Below the pieces are notes generated by a model that worked only from the letters and a program-made list of their open reading frames with translations, was not told the DNA's origin and did no database searches. The position numbers and the translations under genes were made by a program. This document shows, in pieces, positions 1-8,927 of a DNA stretch of 54,058 bases (within the stretch, counting starts at the first letter, position 1; each line of letters begins with the position of its first letter). The DNA lies in assembly GCF_015163715.1 (NCBI RefSeq), contig NZ_JADDUM010000059.1, forward strand, positions 1 through 54,058, written 5' to 3'. This stretch comes from Pseudomonas cyclaminis. GTDB lineage: Bacteria > Pseudomonadota > Gammaproteobacteria > Pseudomonadales > Pseudomonadaceae.

Positions 1-27
1 GGAGCCGGGCTTGCCCGCGATGGCCAC
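1..27. repeat. Partial REP-like element at window edge
   Basis: The first bases contain CGGGCTTGCCCGCGATGGC, a short GC-rich hairpin (CGGGC/GCCCG) followed by GATGGC. This resembles the extragenic REP elements of fluorescent pseudomonads. It lies just past the stop codon of tsaC, where such elements are usual. The element is cut by the window edge, so its full extent and any inverted partner cannot be seen. Confidence 0.5.
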
Positions 28-36
28 AACTCGGTC

Positions 37-594
37 TCAGGAAGGCCGCACCACCTCACCCGTCACCAAATCCCGAATCAAGCTCGGGTTCTTGCGCCCA
101 CCCAGGGCGCCACCCAACACCACGTCCACTTGGCCACGAAAGTATTGCTCCACGCGGATCCGCGTGCGCGCGGCTGGGCGACCCTGAGGGTTGGCCGACG
201 TAGAAATCAACGGCCCTACCAACGAGCACAAGTCCCGCACCAGTGGATGGTCAGACACCCGCAGCGCCACGGTGTCATGCACACCCGTAACCCATTGCGG
301 CAGTAAATCCTGATGCGGCACCAACCAGGTATTCGGCCCAGGCCAGGTGCTGGCCATGCGGTCGATCCAGGTATCCGGGAAGTCTTCGAACAGGAAGTCG
401 AACTGACGGATATTGTCGGCAACCAGGATCAGGCCCTTGTCCACCGAGCGATTCTTGATCGCCAGCAGCCGGTCCACCGCCTCTTCGTTCCAAGGGTCGC
501 AACCCAGGCCCCAGACCGCCTCGGTTGGATAGGCAATCACCGCGCCTGCGCGAATTTCCCGTGCGGCTTCCAGCACACGCCACCTGTTGACCAT
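37..594 (-). CDS. tsaC: Threonylcarbamoyl-AMP synthase TsaC (Sua5/YciO/YrdC family)
   Basis: This 185-residue protein matches the single-domain TsaC (YrdC, RimN) form and lacks the extra C-terminal domain of Sua5. The family makes L-threonylcarbamoyl-AMP from threonine, bicarbonate and ATP, the first step of t6A formation at position 37 of ANN-decoding tRNAs. The N-terminal stretch with [14 protein letters not shown] (about residues 21-34), the basic KNRSVDKG segment (about 47-54) and the [11 protein letters not shown] motif (about 131-141) are the conserved nucleotide and substrate-binding parts. The start is ATG. It is the last gene of a leftward group with dprA and the LysM-family gene, an arrangement common in pseudomonads and, as dprA-tsaC, in other gamma-proteobacteria. 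Confidence 0.93.
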   Translation of the reverse strand: MVNRWRVLEAAREIRAGAVIAYPTEAVWGLGCDPWNEEAVDRLLAIKNRSVDKGLILVADNIRQFDFLFEDFPDTWIDRMASTWPGPNTWLVPHQDLLPQWVTGVHDTVALRVSDHPLVRDLCSLVGPLISTSANPQGRPAARTRIRVEQYFRGQVDVVLGGALGGRKNPSLIRDLVTGEVVRPS

Positions 595-669
595 TGTTTA
601 CTCTCCGGACTAAAGCTCTGCGCAGTTTACCCATCTTCGTTACAAAACCTAGTTCCAAAAAACTTGCCG

Positions 670-1773
670 CTACGAAAGCTGGCAGCGCGCCAGCCAGCGC
701 CCGCTTTCGCAGATGACCAAGCCTTCCAGTTCCAACTCGGTGAGGGTCGCCAACACCTGGGACAAAGGCCGACCGCTGGCAATCGCCAGGGCTTCGCTGG
801 TGTGAGGTGCCGCGTGCAGCAACGCCACCAACGGATGGGTCACCGGCATCGGCGCCGGGCGCGACAATGCCTGCCAGCCCCGCAAGCCTTCAAGGATGTG
901 TTCAATGGTTTCCACCAGCGTCGCACCCTCGCGGATCAACTGATGACAACCCTTGGCCCCAGGGTGATGGATTGAGCCAGGGATCGCGTACACCTCACGG
1001 CCCTGCTCGGCGGCCAGCTTCGCGGTGATCAGCGAGCCACTGGCCACGCTGGCCTCCACTACCAGTACGCCCAACGACAGACCACTGATGATGCGATTGC
1101 GCCGGGGAAAGTTGCTCGCCTGGGGCCCGGCGTCCAGCGGGAACTCGGACACCACGGCACTGCCTTGGGCAATCATCGCCTCGGCGAGCCGTCGGTGGCG
1201 CTGTGGATAAAAATTTTCCAGGCCCGTGCCAAGCACGCCGATGGTATGTCCACCCACATCCAATGCCGCTTGATGCGCGGCGCCGTCGATACCCAGCGCA
1301 AGGCCACTGGTGATGACAAAACCGGCACTGGCCAAACTGCGGGAAAACGCGGCGGCGGTGTCCATGCCAGGGCGCGATGCGCGCCGGCTGCCGACCATCG
1401 CCAGTTGCGGTTTTTCCAGGATTGAAGGGTCGCCAGCGACGAATAACAACGGCGGCGCATCGTCGATCTGGGCGAGCAAAGCGGGGTACTCCGGCTGGTC
1501 CCACATCAGCAAATGCTGGGCCGGGCGCCCTGACCAGGCCAATGCTTGACTGGCGCCATCACGGATTTCCGGACTGCGCCGGGCGTCGGCACTGATGGGG
1601 GGCAACCCCAGCGCACGCCAGGCACTGGCCGGCGCACTCATAGCCTTTGAAGCGCTGCCGAACGCTTCGATCAACAACCTGAAACGCTTCGGGCCTACTT
1701 CCGGCAGCCTGTGCAAGCGTAGCCGGGCTTCCAGCTCTGACGGGGAAATTTCACTGCTGTTTATCGGAAACAT
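670..1773 (-). CDS. dprA: DNA-processing protein DprA (Smf)
   Basis: This 367-residue DprA protects incoming single-stranded DNA in the cytoplasm and loads RecA on it during natural transformation; in non-competent species its role is less clear. An N-terminal helical region (residues 1-90) is followed by the Rossmann-like DprA domain, with GSRRAS at 128-133 and SGLALGIDGAAH at 156-167. A C-terminal winged-helix-like DprA domain spans about the last 65 residues, including a PHTSEALAIASGRPLSQVLATL-type segment. The length fits the family. The start is ATG, with an upstream gap of about 60 bp to the LysM-family gene that carries a perfect DnaA box (1799-1807). It is probably co-transcribed with tsaC. 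Confidence 0.93.
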   Translation of the reverse strand: MFPINSSEISPSELEARLRLHRLPEVGPKRFRLLIEAFGSASKAMSAPASAWRALGLPPISADARRSPEIRDGASQALAWSGRPAQHLLMWDQPEYPALLAQIDDAPPLLFVAGDPSILEKPQLAMVGSRRASRPGMDTAAAFSRSLASAGFVITSGLALGIDGAAHQAALDVGGHTIGVLGTGLENFYPQRHRRLAEAMIAQGSAVVSEFPLDAGPQASNFPRRNRIISGLSLGVLVVEASVASGSLITAKLAAEQGREVYAIPGSIHHPGAKGCHQLIREGATLVETIEHILEGLRGWQALSRPAPMPVTHPLVALLHAAPHTSEALAIASGRPLSQVLATLTELELEGLVICESGRWLARCQLS

Positions 1774-1836
1774 CTGATCATCCTTGACCGGAACAAGCTG
1801 TGGATAACTCTGTTGGTAACTTATTTAGCAGGCTAT

Positions 1837-2603
1837 TTATTGCGTTTGCTCAGCAGTCTCGAAACGGTCCATAACGGCCAGTGGCCGCGAGGCATTGAGA
1901 ACCAGGCCATAACTGAGTTTTTCGTAGGTGCGGAACACCAACAGCGTGCCGGCGCGCTCATCGGGTAACTTCGTCGGGGCGCCGGTGAGCGGGTCACGGA
2001 CGGTGGCGCCGGTTTTGATAACGGCCAGCAATTGGCCCTCGACCAGCCCATCACGCCGGCCTTTGTTCAGGGTAACGGCGTCCAGCACGCCGATCTGGGT
2101 CACGCCCCTGGGGATATCGATGATTTTTCCTTCAATGAAAGGCGCTGATTTCTGAGGCTCCAGCGCCGTGGGCAATTGGGCGCGGAGCAGACGGTCCCCA
2201 GGACGCACCTCCTGGGTGACCCGTTGCACGGCGAGCGTGCTGAGGTCCCCCGCCATCACAAAGCGAGCAGTACCGATGTCATCGGCGTTGATACCCAGCA
2301 ATTCATGGGTCTGGGGGTCGGTGTAGACCTTGCCTCGGCGAAAGATCCCATAGCTCGGCTGGGCCGGGTCCAGGTCGCCCTGGCGTGCACACGCTCGCCC
2401 TGAGAGCCCAGCACGCGCCCGGCCTCGGCCGCGACAATGTAAGGCGCTGTGTCCAGATCCCGGGGCGTATCAAGAATGCGGTTATGCAATAAAAAGCGCT
2501 GGATGGCCTGTTGCGTCGGTAGATCCAGACGCTGGCCGGGTGAAGGAACCAGCGCTGCGGCAAACGGAACCCACAGCAGCAAGACGAGTAGCGATTTCCT
2601 CAT
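1837..2603 (-). CDS. LysM-family envelope protein lacking its LysM domain; frameshifted as read
   Basis: Two overlapping reading frames (2256-2603 and 1837-2301) together encode one protein of about 255 residues. Restoring one G in the G run at about 2389-2392 joins HAR to [21 protein letters not shown] and on into LGINADDIG. The C-terminal body ([41 protein letters not shown]) matches the LysM peptidoglycan-binding protein normally found between def and dprA in pseudomonads, as I remember it. That protein carries an N-terminal LysM domain. Here a signal peptide (residues 1-18, [18 protein letters not shown]) is followed directly by the region after LysM, so the LysM domain is absent. It is probably a periplasmic protein of unknown function. 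The frameshift may be a sequence error; the missing LysM domain is not explained by it. Confidence 0.75.
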
Positions 2604-2738
2604 GGGGTGAATCTCCTTTATTATGTGCGTTCGCGTGAAATGCCAGAGCCCTCGCGGCTTTCGAAGCTTTCACACCGGCCGTATGGGTCCATCCCACCGC
2701 CGATTTGCCTTTACCTCACATGTGCAGCAATTACGCTT

Positions 2739-3245
2739 ATGGCTATTTTGAACATCCTCGAATTCCCCGACTCGCGCCTGCGCACGATCGCCAAACCGGT
2801 GGCCGTAGTGGACGACAAGGTTCGTCAGTTGGTCGATGACATGTTTGAAACAATGTATGAAGCCCCGGGCATCGGCCTCGCCGCCACCCAGGTCAACGTG
2901 CATCAGCGCATCGTAGTCATGGACCTGTCGGAAGACCGCAGCGAACCGATGGTGTACATCAACCCTGAGTTCGAACCGCTGACCGAAGAGATGGGCGAAT
3001 ACCAGGAAGGCTGCCTGTCGGTGCCGGAGTTCTACGAGAACGTCGAGCGCCCGCTGCGCGTCAAGATCAAGGCCCTGGACCGCGACGGCAAGCCGTTCGA
3101 GCTGATTGCCGAAGGCCTGCTGGCGGTCTGCATCCAACACGAATGCGACCACCTCAACGGCAAGTTGTTTGTCGATTACCTGTCCACGCTCAAGCGTGAT
3201 CGGATCAAGAAGAAGCTGGAAAAAAAGCATCGCCAGCAAGCTTGA
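2739..3245 (+). CDS. def: Peptide deformylase
   Basis: This 168-residue type I deformylase removes the formyl group from the N-terminal methionine of new proteins and uses a bound metal, usually Fe2+. All three family motifs are present: GIGLAATQ at 44-51, EGCLSVP at 90-96 with metal ligand Cys92, and HECDH at 134-138, where the two histidines bind metal and Glu135 is the catalytic base. The frame is open further upstream, but the ATG at 2739 gives the family N-terminus [11 protein letters not shown]. The gene is divergent from the LysM-family gene. Fmt follows after 69 bp that contain a strong terminator hairpin. Confidence 0.97.
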   Translation: MAILNILEFPDSRLRTIAKPVAVVDDKVRQLVDDMFETMYEAPGIGLAATQVNVHQRIVVMDLSEDRSEPMVYINPEFEPLTEEMGEYQEGCLSVPEFYENVERPLRVKIKALDRDGKPFELIAEGLLAVCIQHECDHLNGKLFVDYLSTLKRDRIKKKLEKKHRQQA

Positions 3246-3257
3246 TGCCCTCCTTCC

Positions 3258-3288
3258 AAAGGCTTGCTGCGGCAAGCCTTTTTCTTTT
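3258..3288 (+). terminator. Intrinsic terminator or attenuator between def and fmt
   Basis: A 10-bp perfect stem, AAAGGCTTGC (3258-3267) and GCAAGCCTTT (3272-3281), has a TGCG loop and runs into TTTCTTTT. This is a textbook rho-independent terminator shape. It sits in the 69-bp gap between def and fmt, two genes usually read as one operon, so it may act as a partial terminator that lowers fmt expression relative to def, or fmt may have its own promoter. Confidence 0.8.
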
Positions 3289-3314
3289 GTGACTGCTTTT
3301 AACCGAGACCTTCC

Positions 3315-4268
3315 ATGACCGAGCCACTGCGCATTGTTTTTGCCGGCACCCCCGAATTCGCCGCCGAACACCTCAAGGCGCTGCTTGCCAGCCCTTACGA
3401 TGTCATTGCGGTGTATACCCAGCCGGATCGCCCGGCCGGTCGCGGGCAAAAACTGATGCCGAGCCCGGTCAAGCAGTTGGCTTTGGAGCACAACATTGCT
3501 GTGCTGCAGCCGCCGACCCTGCGCAACGCCGACGCCCAGGCCGAACTGGCCGCGCTCAAGCCCGACCTGTTGGTGGTGGTGGCCTACGGTTTGATCCTGC
3601 CGCAAGTGGTGCTGGATATTCCGCGCCTGGGCTGCATCAACAGCCACGCGTCGCTGCTGCCACGCTGGCGCGGTGCGGCGCCGATCCAGCGCGCGGTGCA
3701 AGCCGGTGATGCTGAAAGCGGTGTCACCGTGATGCGCATGGAGGCGGGCTTGGACACCGGCCCGATGCTGCTCAAAGTGGTGACGCCGATCACCGGCGCA
3801 GACACTGGCGGCAGCCTGCACGACCGCCTGGCCGAAATGGGCCCGCCTGCCGTGATCCAAGCGATCGATGGTCTCGCTGCCGGCACTCTGGAAGGCGAAG
3901 TGCAGGACGACAACCTGGCCACCTACGCCCACAAATTGAATAAAGACGAAGCGCGTATCGACTGGAGCCGCCCGGCGGTGGAACTGGAGCGCCTGGTGCG
4001 TGCCTTCAACCCGTGGCCGGTCTGCCACAGCACCCTCAATGGCGAAGCCTTGAAAGTGTTGGCCGCCTCCCTGGCGGACGGCAAAGGCGCCCCCGGTGAA
4101 ATCATTGGCGCCAGCAAAGACGGCCTGTTGGTCGCCTGTGGCGAGCAGGCCCTGTGCCTGACCCGTCTGCAATTGCCCGGCGGCAAGGCGCTGAATTTCA
4201 GCGATTTGTTCAACAGCCGTCGTGAGAAATTTTCCCTGGGCACCGTACTTGGGGTGGCCGCGCAATGA
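3315..4268 (+). CDS. fmt: Methionyl-tRNA formyltransferase
   Basis: This 317-residue Fmt transfers a formyl group from 10-formyl-tetrahydrofolate to Met-tRNAfMet, the counterpart of the Def reaction. The N-terminal formyltransferase domain carries [11 protein letters not shown] (7-17) and the catalytic region [13 protein letters not shown] with Asn109 and His111, plus GLDTGP with Asp147. The C-terminal tRNA-binding domain begins near residue 205. The length is typical. The start ATG at 3315 gives [15 protein letters not shown], the usual N-terminus. The stop overlaps the rsmB start in an ATGA junction, indicating translational coupling. Confidence 0.97.
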   Translation: MTEPLRIVFAGTPEFAAEHLKALLASPYDVIAVYTQPDRPAGRGQKLMPSPVKQLALEHNIAVLQPPTLRNADAQAELAALKPDLLVVVAYGLILPQVVLDIPRLGCINSHASLLPRWRGAAPIQRAVQAGDAESGVTVMRMEAGLDTGPMLLKVVTPITGADTGGSLHDRLAEMGPPAVIQAIDGLAAGTLEGEVQDDNLATYAHKLNKDEARIDWSRPAVELERLVRAFNPWPVCHSTLNGEALKVLAASLADGKGAPGEIIGASKDGLLVACGEQALCLTRLQLPGGKALNFSDLFNSRREKFSLGTVLGVAAQ

Positions 4269-5574
4269 ACCCACGTCTGGCCGCCGCCAAGGCTCTCGCC
4301 GCCGTACTCAACGGCAAGGCTTCGCTGAACAGTTCACTGCCGACGCAGTTGGATAAGGTCGAGGACCGCGATCGCGGCTTTACCCAGGACCTGGCCTTTG
4401 GCACCGCCCGTTGGCAGCCGCGCTTGTCGGCGCTGGCGGCCAAGCTGCTGCAAAAGCCATTCAAGGCGGCCGATGCTGACGTCGAAGCGCTGCTGCTGGT
4501 GGGGCTTTATCAGTTGCTCTACACCCGCGTGCCGGCCCACGCCGCCATCGGTGAAACCGTCGGTTGCGCCGACAAGCTGAAAAAGCCCTGGGCCAAGGCC
4601 TTGCTCAATGCCGTACTGCGCCGCGCCCAGCGCGAAAGCGAAGCGCTGCTGGCCGAGCTGGAACATGACCCGGTGGTGCGCACCGCCCACCCGCGCTGGC
4701 TGCAAAAATCCCTGAAGGCGTTCTGGCCCGAGCAGTGGGAAGCCATCTGCGCGGCCAACAATGCGCATCCACCGATGATTTTGCGGGTCAACCGTCGTCA
4801 TCACGCGCGTGACGCCTACCTGCAATTGCTCGCCGACGCGGGTATCAACGCCACGCCGTGCGTGTACAGCGTCGATGGCATTGTGCTGGAAGCCGCCACT
4901 GACGTGCGCAGCCTGCCGGGCTTTGCCGAGGGTTGGATCAGCGTGCAGGACGAAGCCGCGCAATTGGCTGCCGATTTGCTCGACCTGGCGCCCGGCCAAC
5001 GCGTGCTCGACGCCTGCTGCGCCCCGGGCGGCAAGACCTGTCACATCCTGGAAGTCGAAAAAGACCTGGCCGGTGTCGTCGCCGTCGACCTGGAAGCCAA
5101 GCGCCTGGTGCGCGTACGGGAAAACCTCGCACGCCTTGGCCTGAGCGCGACCTGATCGCCGCCGATAGCCGCGACACCGCCACCTGGTGGGACGGCAAAC
5201 CATTCCAGCGCATCCTGCTCGATGCGCCATGCTCGGCCACCGGCGTGATCCGCCGCCACCCGGACATCAAGCTCACCCGCCAACCCGACGACATTGTCGC
5301 CCTGGCCACCCTGCAAGGTGAACTGCTGGACGCCCTGTGGCCGACCCTGGAAGTCGGCGGCATCCTGCTCTACGCCACCTGCTCCACCTTGCCCACCGAA
5401 AACACCGAGGTGATCCAAGCCTTCCTCGCCCGCACCAGCGGCGCCCGGGAGCTGGACCTCGCCACGACGGCCGGCATCAAGCAGCCTCACGGTCGCCAAT
5501 TGCTCGCGCAAGAAGGCGGACACGATGGCTTCTACTACGCCAAACTGATCAAGATCGCCGCCGCACGCGGCTGA
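4265..5574 (+). CDS. rsmB: 16S rRNA m5C967 methyltransferase RsmB; frameshifted as read
   Basis: RsmB methylates C967 of 16S rRNA using S-adenosylmethionine. The N-terminal part (4265 to about 5152) holds the NusB-like RNA-binding domain and the start of the Rossmann methyltransferase fold, with [15 protein letters not shown]. The frame then stops at TGA 5153-5155. Adding one C to the CC at 5151-5152 restores [19 protein letters not shown] and joins the second half, which carries the [17 protein letters not shown] motif and [14 protein letters not shown] with the two conserved cysteines. The restored protein is about 436 residues, the normal size. It overlaps fmt by 4 bp and precedes trkA by 21 bp. 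The break looks like a one-base deletion and may be a sequence error. Confidence 0.9.
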
Positions 5575-5595
5575 ATGGTTTAAGGGAGTGACCGG

Positions 5596-6969
5596 ATGAA
5601 AATCATCATCCTTGGGGCAGGGCAGGTGGGCGGCACACTGGCGGAACATTTGGCCAGTGAAGCCAATGACATCACCGTGGTGGACACCGACGCTGAGCGT
5701 CTGCGCGACTTGGGCGACCGCCTGGACATCCGCACCGTACAAGGTCGTGCGTCGTTTCCTACGGTGCTGCGTCAGGCCGGTGCCGACGATGCCGACATGC
5801 TGGTGGCCGTGACCAACAGCGACGAGACCAACATGGTCGCGTGCCAGGTCGCCCACACCCTGTTCCACACCCCGACCAAGATCGCCCGTGTCCGCGAAGC
5901 CGCCTACCTGACCCGCGCCGGCCTGTTCGATAACGACGCCATCCCGGTCGACGTGCTGATCAGCCCGGAGCAGGTGGTGACCCACTACATCAAGCGCCTG
6001 ATCGAAATTCCGGGCGCCCTGCAGGTGATCGACTTCGCGGGTGGCAAAGCGCAGTTGGTCGCAGTGAAGGCCTATTACGGCGGCCCACTGGTCGGCCAGC
6101 AACTGCGCCAGTTGCGCGAACACATGCCCAATGTGGAAACCCGCGTAGCAGCGATTTTTCGGCGTGACCGGCCGATCCTGCCCCAGGGCGATACGGTGAT
6201 CGAGGCCGACGACGAGGTATTTTTCATCGCGGCCAAAGCGAATATTCGCGCCGTGATGAGCGAAATGCGCCGGCTCGACGAAAACTATAAACGCATCGTC
6301 ATCGCCGGCGGCGGGCAGATCGGTGAGCGCCTGGCCGAGGCCATCGAAAGCCGCTATCAAGTGAAGATCATCGAGATGAATCCGGCGCGCTGCCGGCATT
6401 TGTCCGACACCCTCGACAGCACGGTCGTCCTGCAAGGCAGCGCCTCGGACCGCGACCTGCTGATGGAAGAAAACATTGCCGACGCCGACATCTTCCTGGC
6501 CCTGACCAACGATGACGAAGCCAACATCATGTCCTCGCTGCTGGCCAAGCGGCTGGGGGCGAAGAAGGTGATGACCATCATCAACAACCCGGCCTATGTC
6601 GACTTGATCCAGGGCGGCGACATCGACATCGCTATCAGCCCGCAACTGGCGACCATCGGCACCTTGCTGGCCCACGTACGCCGTGGCGATATCGTCAGCG
6701 TGCACTCACTGCGCCGGGGCGCGGCGGAAGCCATAGAAGCGATCGCACACGGCGATGCCAAGTCGAGCAAAGTGATCGGCAAGGCCATCCGCGATATCGG
6801 CCTGCCACCGGGCACCACCATTGGCGCGATTATTCGCGATGAAGAAGTGATCATTGCCCACGACGATACGGTGATCGCTACCGGCGACCACGTCATCCTG
6901 TTCCTTGTGGATAAAAAACACATCCGCGACGTGGAGAAGTTGTTCCACGTGGGGCTGAGCTTTTTTTGA
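5596..6969 (+). CDS. trkA: Trk potassium-uptake regulatory subunit TrkA
   Basis: This 457-residue cytoplasmic protein is the NAD(H)-binding gating subunit of the Trk K+ transporter and works with a TrkH/TrkG membrane channel, which is not encoded here. It has the duplicated layout of TrkA: two RCK N-domains, with nucleotide-binding motifs GAGQVGG at 7-13 and GGGQIGE at about 238, each followed by an RCK C-domain. The length equals the E. coli type. An RBS-like GGGAGTG precedes the ATG at 5596. The last codons overlap a parS-like sequence at 6941-6954, which may constrain this end of the protein (LFHVGLSFF). Confidence 0.97.
   Translation: MKIIILGAGQVGGTLAEHLASEANDITVVDTDAERLRDLGDRLDIRTVQGRASFPTVLRQAGADDADMLVAVTNSDETNMVACQVAHTLFHTPTKIARVREAAYLTRAGLFDNDAIPVDVLISPEQVVTHYIKRLIEIPGALQVIDFAGGKAQLVAVKAYYGGPLVGQQLRQLREHMPNVETRVAAIFRRDRPILPQGDTVIEADDEVFFIAAKANIRAVMSEMRRLDENYKRIVIAGGGQIGERLAEAIESRYQVKIIEMNPARCRHLSDTLDSTVVLQGSASDRDLLMEENIADADIFLALTNDDEANIMSSLLAKRLGAKKVMTIINNPAYVDLIQGGDIDIAISPQLATIGTLLAHVRRGDIVSVHSLRRGAAEAIEAIAHGDAKSSKVIGKAIRDIGLPPGTTIGAIIRDEEVIIAHDDTVIATGDHVILFLVDKKHIRDVEKLFHVGLSFF
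6941..6954. other. Degenerate parS-like site inside the trkA 3' end
   Basis: TGTTCCACGTGG is identical to the left 12 bases of the 16-bp parS palindrome TGTTCCACGTGGAACA, but the right end reads GGCT instead of AACA. The palindromic core TTCCACGTGG... is thus intact only on one side. It lies about 16 kb from the oriC candidate. ParB binding is possible but not shown; see the related sites at 16894, 19449 and 20079. Confidence 0.45.
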
Positions 6970-6987
6970 TCAAACGGAGTGGTTCAA

Positions 6988-7287
6988 ATGCTCGAATCCC
7001 TGGAAAAAATGCTCGCCAAGGGTGTGGATAATTCGCTGCTGCGCTTTGGGCTGGGCAAGGGTTATCTGGATCTGAAGGACAATGCCAAGGCGACCGAGCA
7101 TTTGCAGAAGTGCGTCGAGTTTGATCCGAAGTATTCGGCGGCGTGGAAGTTGTTGGGTAAGGCGCAGTTGGGGCAGGGTGACAATGCCGCAGCGCGACAG
7201 GCGTGGGAGAAGGGCATCGAAGCGGCCGACAAGCAGGCCGAGAAAGAGATGACGGTGTTCCTGAAGAAACTCGACCGCCAGGCCTAG
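6988..7287 (+). CDS. Small TPR-like protein
   Basis: This small protein of 99 residues contains about one and a half to two tetratricopeptide-like helical pairs: LLRFGLGKGYLDLKDNAKAT, then HLQKCVEFDPKYSAAWKLLGKAQLGQGDNAAARQAWEKGI, the second with the W/L/G/A pattern of a TPR unit. It has no signal peptide or membrane segment, so it is probably cytoplasmic and protein-binding. I chose the ATG at 6988 over the upstream in-frame GTG at 6979 because GGAG (6976-6979) sits 8 bases ahead of the ATG but overlaps the GTG. It follows trkA by 18 bp and is probably co-transcribed. Relatives occur at this position in other pseudomonads; the function is unknown. Confidence 0.85.
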   Translation: MLESLEKMLAKGVDNSLLRFGLGKGYLDLKDNAKATEHLQKCVEFDPKYSAAWKLLGKAQLGQGDNAAARQAWEKGIEAADKQAEKEMTVFLKKLDRQA

Positions 7288-7298
7288 GCGGAACTCAA

Positions 7299-7327
7299 AT
7301 GTGGGAGGGGGCAAGCCCCCTCCACAT
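7299..7327. repeat. Single REP element
   Basis: A GC-rich palindrome beginning ATGTGGGAGGGGGC, with an AA loop, and ending GCCCCCTCCACAT forms a 13-bp stem with one bulged G. It has the same core as the REPIN at 41269-41364 but no inverted partner nearby. It lies between the convergent TPR gene and acyltransferase gene and may double as a transcription terminator for both. Confidence 0.85.
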
Positions 7328-7360
7328 TAGATGTGTGTTGTTCTTTAGATCAGCGATGAA

Positions 7361-8248
7361 TCAATACCACCGTTCCTCACCCGGCGGGCGTTTCTTGAAG
7401 CGCTTCATGCTCCACATATACTGGCTCGGGTAAGCGCCGACATAGCGCTCCACCACCTTGCTCATCGCCGCGCAGGACGTGGCCGTGTCGGTGCTGTACA
7501 TGTCTTCCGGCGCCGCTTCGAGGATGACTTTGTAGCCCGAACCGTCCGGCAGTCGCAGGGCGTGCAGGAACACACCAACAGCCTTGTGACCCGCGAGCAT
7601 GTTGGGCACGAACTTGCTGGTCAGCGCCTGGGTGGCGAAGAACGGCACGAAGATCCCAGCCGATTCCGCCGGCTCCGGGTCAGCGGGAATACCCACCTGG
7701 CCACCTTTACGCACTTCCTTGATCACACTGAGAATGCCTTCCTTGGTGGAAGCCGCAACGCGGTTGCCCAACTGCACACGCTGTTTGCGCAGCAACTCAT
7801 CCACCGCCTTGAGCTTGGGCGGGCGATAGAAAATGATCGGTTTGCACTGGTTGCAATAGAAGTGGTTCAACACCTCCCAATTACCCAGGTGGCTGGTGAT
7901 GCCGACCACGCCTTTGCCCGAGGCCAATGCTTCGTGCAGCACTTCGAGGCCTTCGACTTCACGCACCAGGTCGATGGAACGTTGCGCCGGCCAGATCCAG
8001 GCACAGGCGCTTTCGGTCAGGGACTTGCCGATGTCCATCAGGCTCTGGCCGACCAGGCGCTCGCGGGCGGCCGGGTCCATGTCCGGGAAACACTTTGAGA
8101 GGTTGATCCGCACCGTCTCGCGAGAGCGGTTGGGGGTTTTCCACATGATCCAGCCAATCGCCGTGCCGACGGCCTGGACAGCACGCCAGGGCAGCAGGGC
8201 AAACAACCGAAGAGCGCCTACCAGCAAGGCGCCTTTAAACTTTTCCAC
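7361..8248 (-). CDS. Lipid A biosynthesis acyltransferase (LpxL/HtrB family)
   Basis: This 295-residue inner-membrane enzyme belongs to the family that adds a secondary acyl chain to lipid A on the cytoplasmic face. A hydrophobic N-terminus (about residues 7-36) anchors it, and the catalytic HX4E motif is HLGNWE with His120 and Glu125. Other family signs are IIFYRPPK and the GQVGIPADPEP stretch in place of the more usual DQ. The equivalent gene next to tag in P. aeruginosa is, as I recall, PA0011, described as a lauroyl or 2-hydroxylauroyl transferase. The exact acyl chain and site cannot be read from the sequence. The start is ATG at 8248, and the 40-bp gap to tag suggests co-transcription. 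Confidence 0.9.
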   Translation of the reverse strand: MEKFKGALLVGALRLFALLPWRAVQAVGTAIGWIMWKTPNRSRETVRINLSKCFPDMDPAARERLVGQSLMDIGKSLTESACAWIWPAQRSIDLVREVEGLEVLHEALASGKGVVGITSHLGNWEVLNHFYCNQCKPIIFYRPPKLKAVDELLRKQRVQLGNRVAASTKEGILSVIKEVRKGGQVGIPADPEPAESAGIFVPFFATQALTSKFVPNMLAGHKAVGVFLHALRLPDGSGYKVILEAAPEDMYSTDTATSCAAMSKVVERYVGAYPSQYMWSMKRFKKRPPGEERWY

Positions 8249-8288
8249 AGGTCACTCCCATTCGTGTGTGGTGCGCAAAGCACGCATT

Positions 8289-8846
8289 CTAACCGGCGTT
8301 GACCAAGTCCGCGTAACGGTCGCAGTCCTGGGTGTGGTCCATGACCATGCCCGAGGCCTGCATGAACGCGTAGCAAATGGTCGGTCCGACAAAGGTGAAG
8401 CCGGCTTTTTTCAGGGCTTTGCTCATGGCTTCAGCCTCGGGCGTGATCGCCGGGACTTCGCTGCGATCCTTGAAGTGATTGACCTTGGGCACGCCGCCGA
8501 CAAACGACCAGAGCAAGCCCACCGGATCTTCCAGCGCCAGCCAGGACGCGGCGTTGCGGCGAGTGGCGTTGAGCTTGAGGCGGTTGCGCACGATGCCAGG
8601 GTCGAGCATCAGCGCTTCGATCTCGTCGTCGCTCAATTGCGCCAGGCGCTGCGCATCAAAACCGAACAAGACCTTTCGATAATGCTCGCGTTTGCGTAAA
8701 ACGGTGATCCAGGAAAGGCCCGCCTGGAACCCTTCGAGTAAAAGCAACTCGAACAAACCCTGCGCATCGCGCAGCGGCGTTCCCCACTCCTGATCGTGAT
8801 AAGCCATGTACAGCGGATCTTCAGAACACCAAAAGCAGCGTGGCAT
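8289..8846 (-). CDS. tag: DNA-3-methyladenine glycosylase I
   Basis: This 185-residue enzyme removes 3-methyladenine from DNA in the cytoplasm and starts base-excision repair. Zinc ligands of the family are visible: Cys4 and His17 near the N-terminus (PRCFWC, YHDQEWG) and His171 and Cys175 near the C-terminus (DHTQDCDRY). The helix-hairpin-helix region with GFQAGLSWITVLRKRE follows the N-terminal zinc half-site. The frame is open 52 codons upstream into glyQ territory, but the ATG at 8846 gives the standard N-terminus MPRCFWC and the standard length. It is divergent from glyQ. Confidence 0.96.
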   Translation of the reverse strand: MPRCFWCSEDPLYMAYHDQEWGTPLRDAQGLFELLLLEGFQAGLSWITVLRKREHYRKVLFGFDAQRLAQLSDDEIEALMLDPGIVRNRLKLNATRRNAASWLALEDPVGLLWSFVGGVPKVNHFKDRSEVPAITPEAEAMSKALKKAGFTFVGPTICYAFMQASGMVMDHTQDCDRYADLVNAG

Positions 8847-8881
8847 AAGGCTCCAGGGGATGGTGGCGCGGCCGAATCGGG

Positions 8882-8887
8882 TATACT
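8882..8887 (+). promoter_or_regulatory. Probable -10 element for glyQ-glyS
   Basis: TATACT lies 40 bases ahead of the glyQ GTG, in the gap between the divergent tag and glyQ genes. No good -35 hexamer is visible at the right distance (the position reads GATGGT), so the call rests on the -10 and the context. Confidence 0.4.
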
Positions 8888-8927
8888 CCCGCTCTTTAAA
8901 TCGCAGCCCAAGTAACAGGTGAATTTC

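Noticed and set aside
2670..4274. 534-codon open frame antisense to def and fmt
   Set aside because: It runs across two well-supported genes and their intergenic terminator on the other strand; low-complexity His/Gln/Ala composition is typical of shadow frames.
5041..6705. 554-codon open frame antisense to rsmB and trkA
   Set aside because: Same reason: fully covered by conserved genes on the other strand, with no family match.
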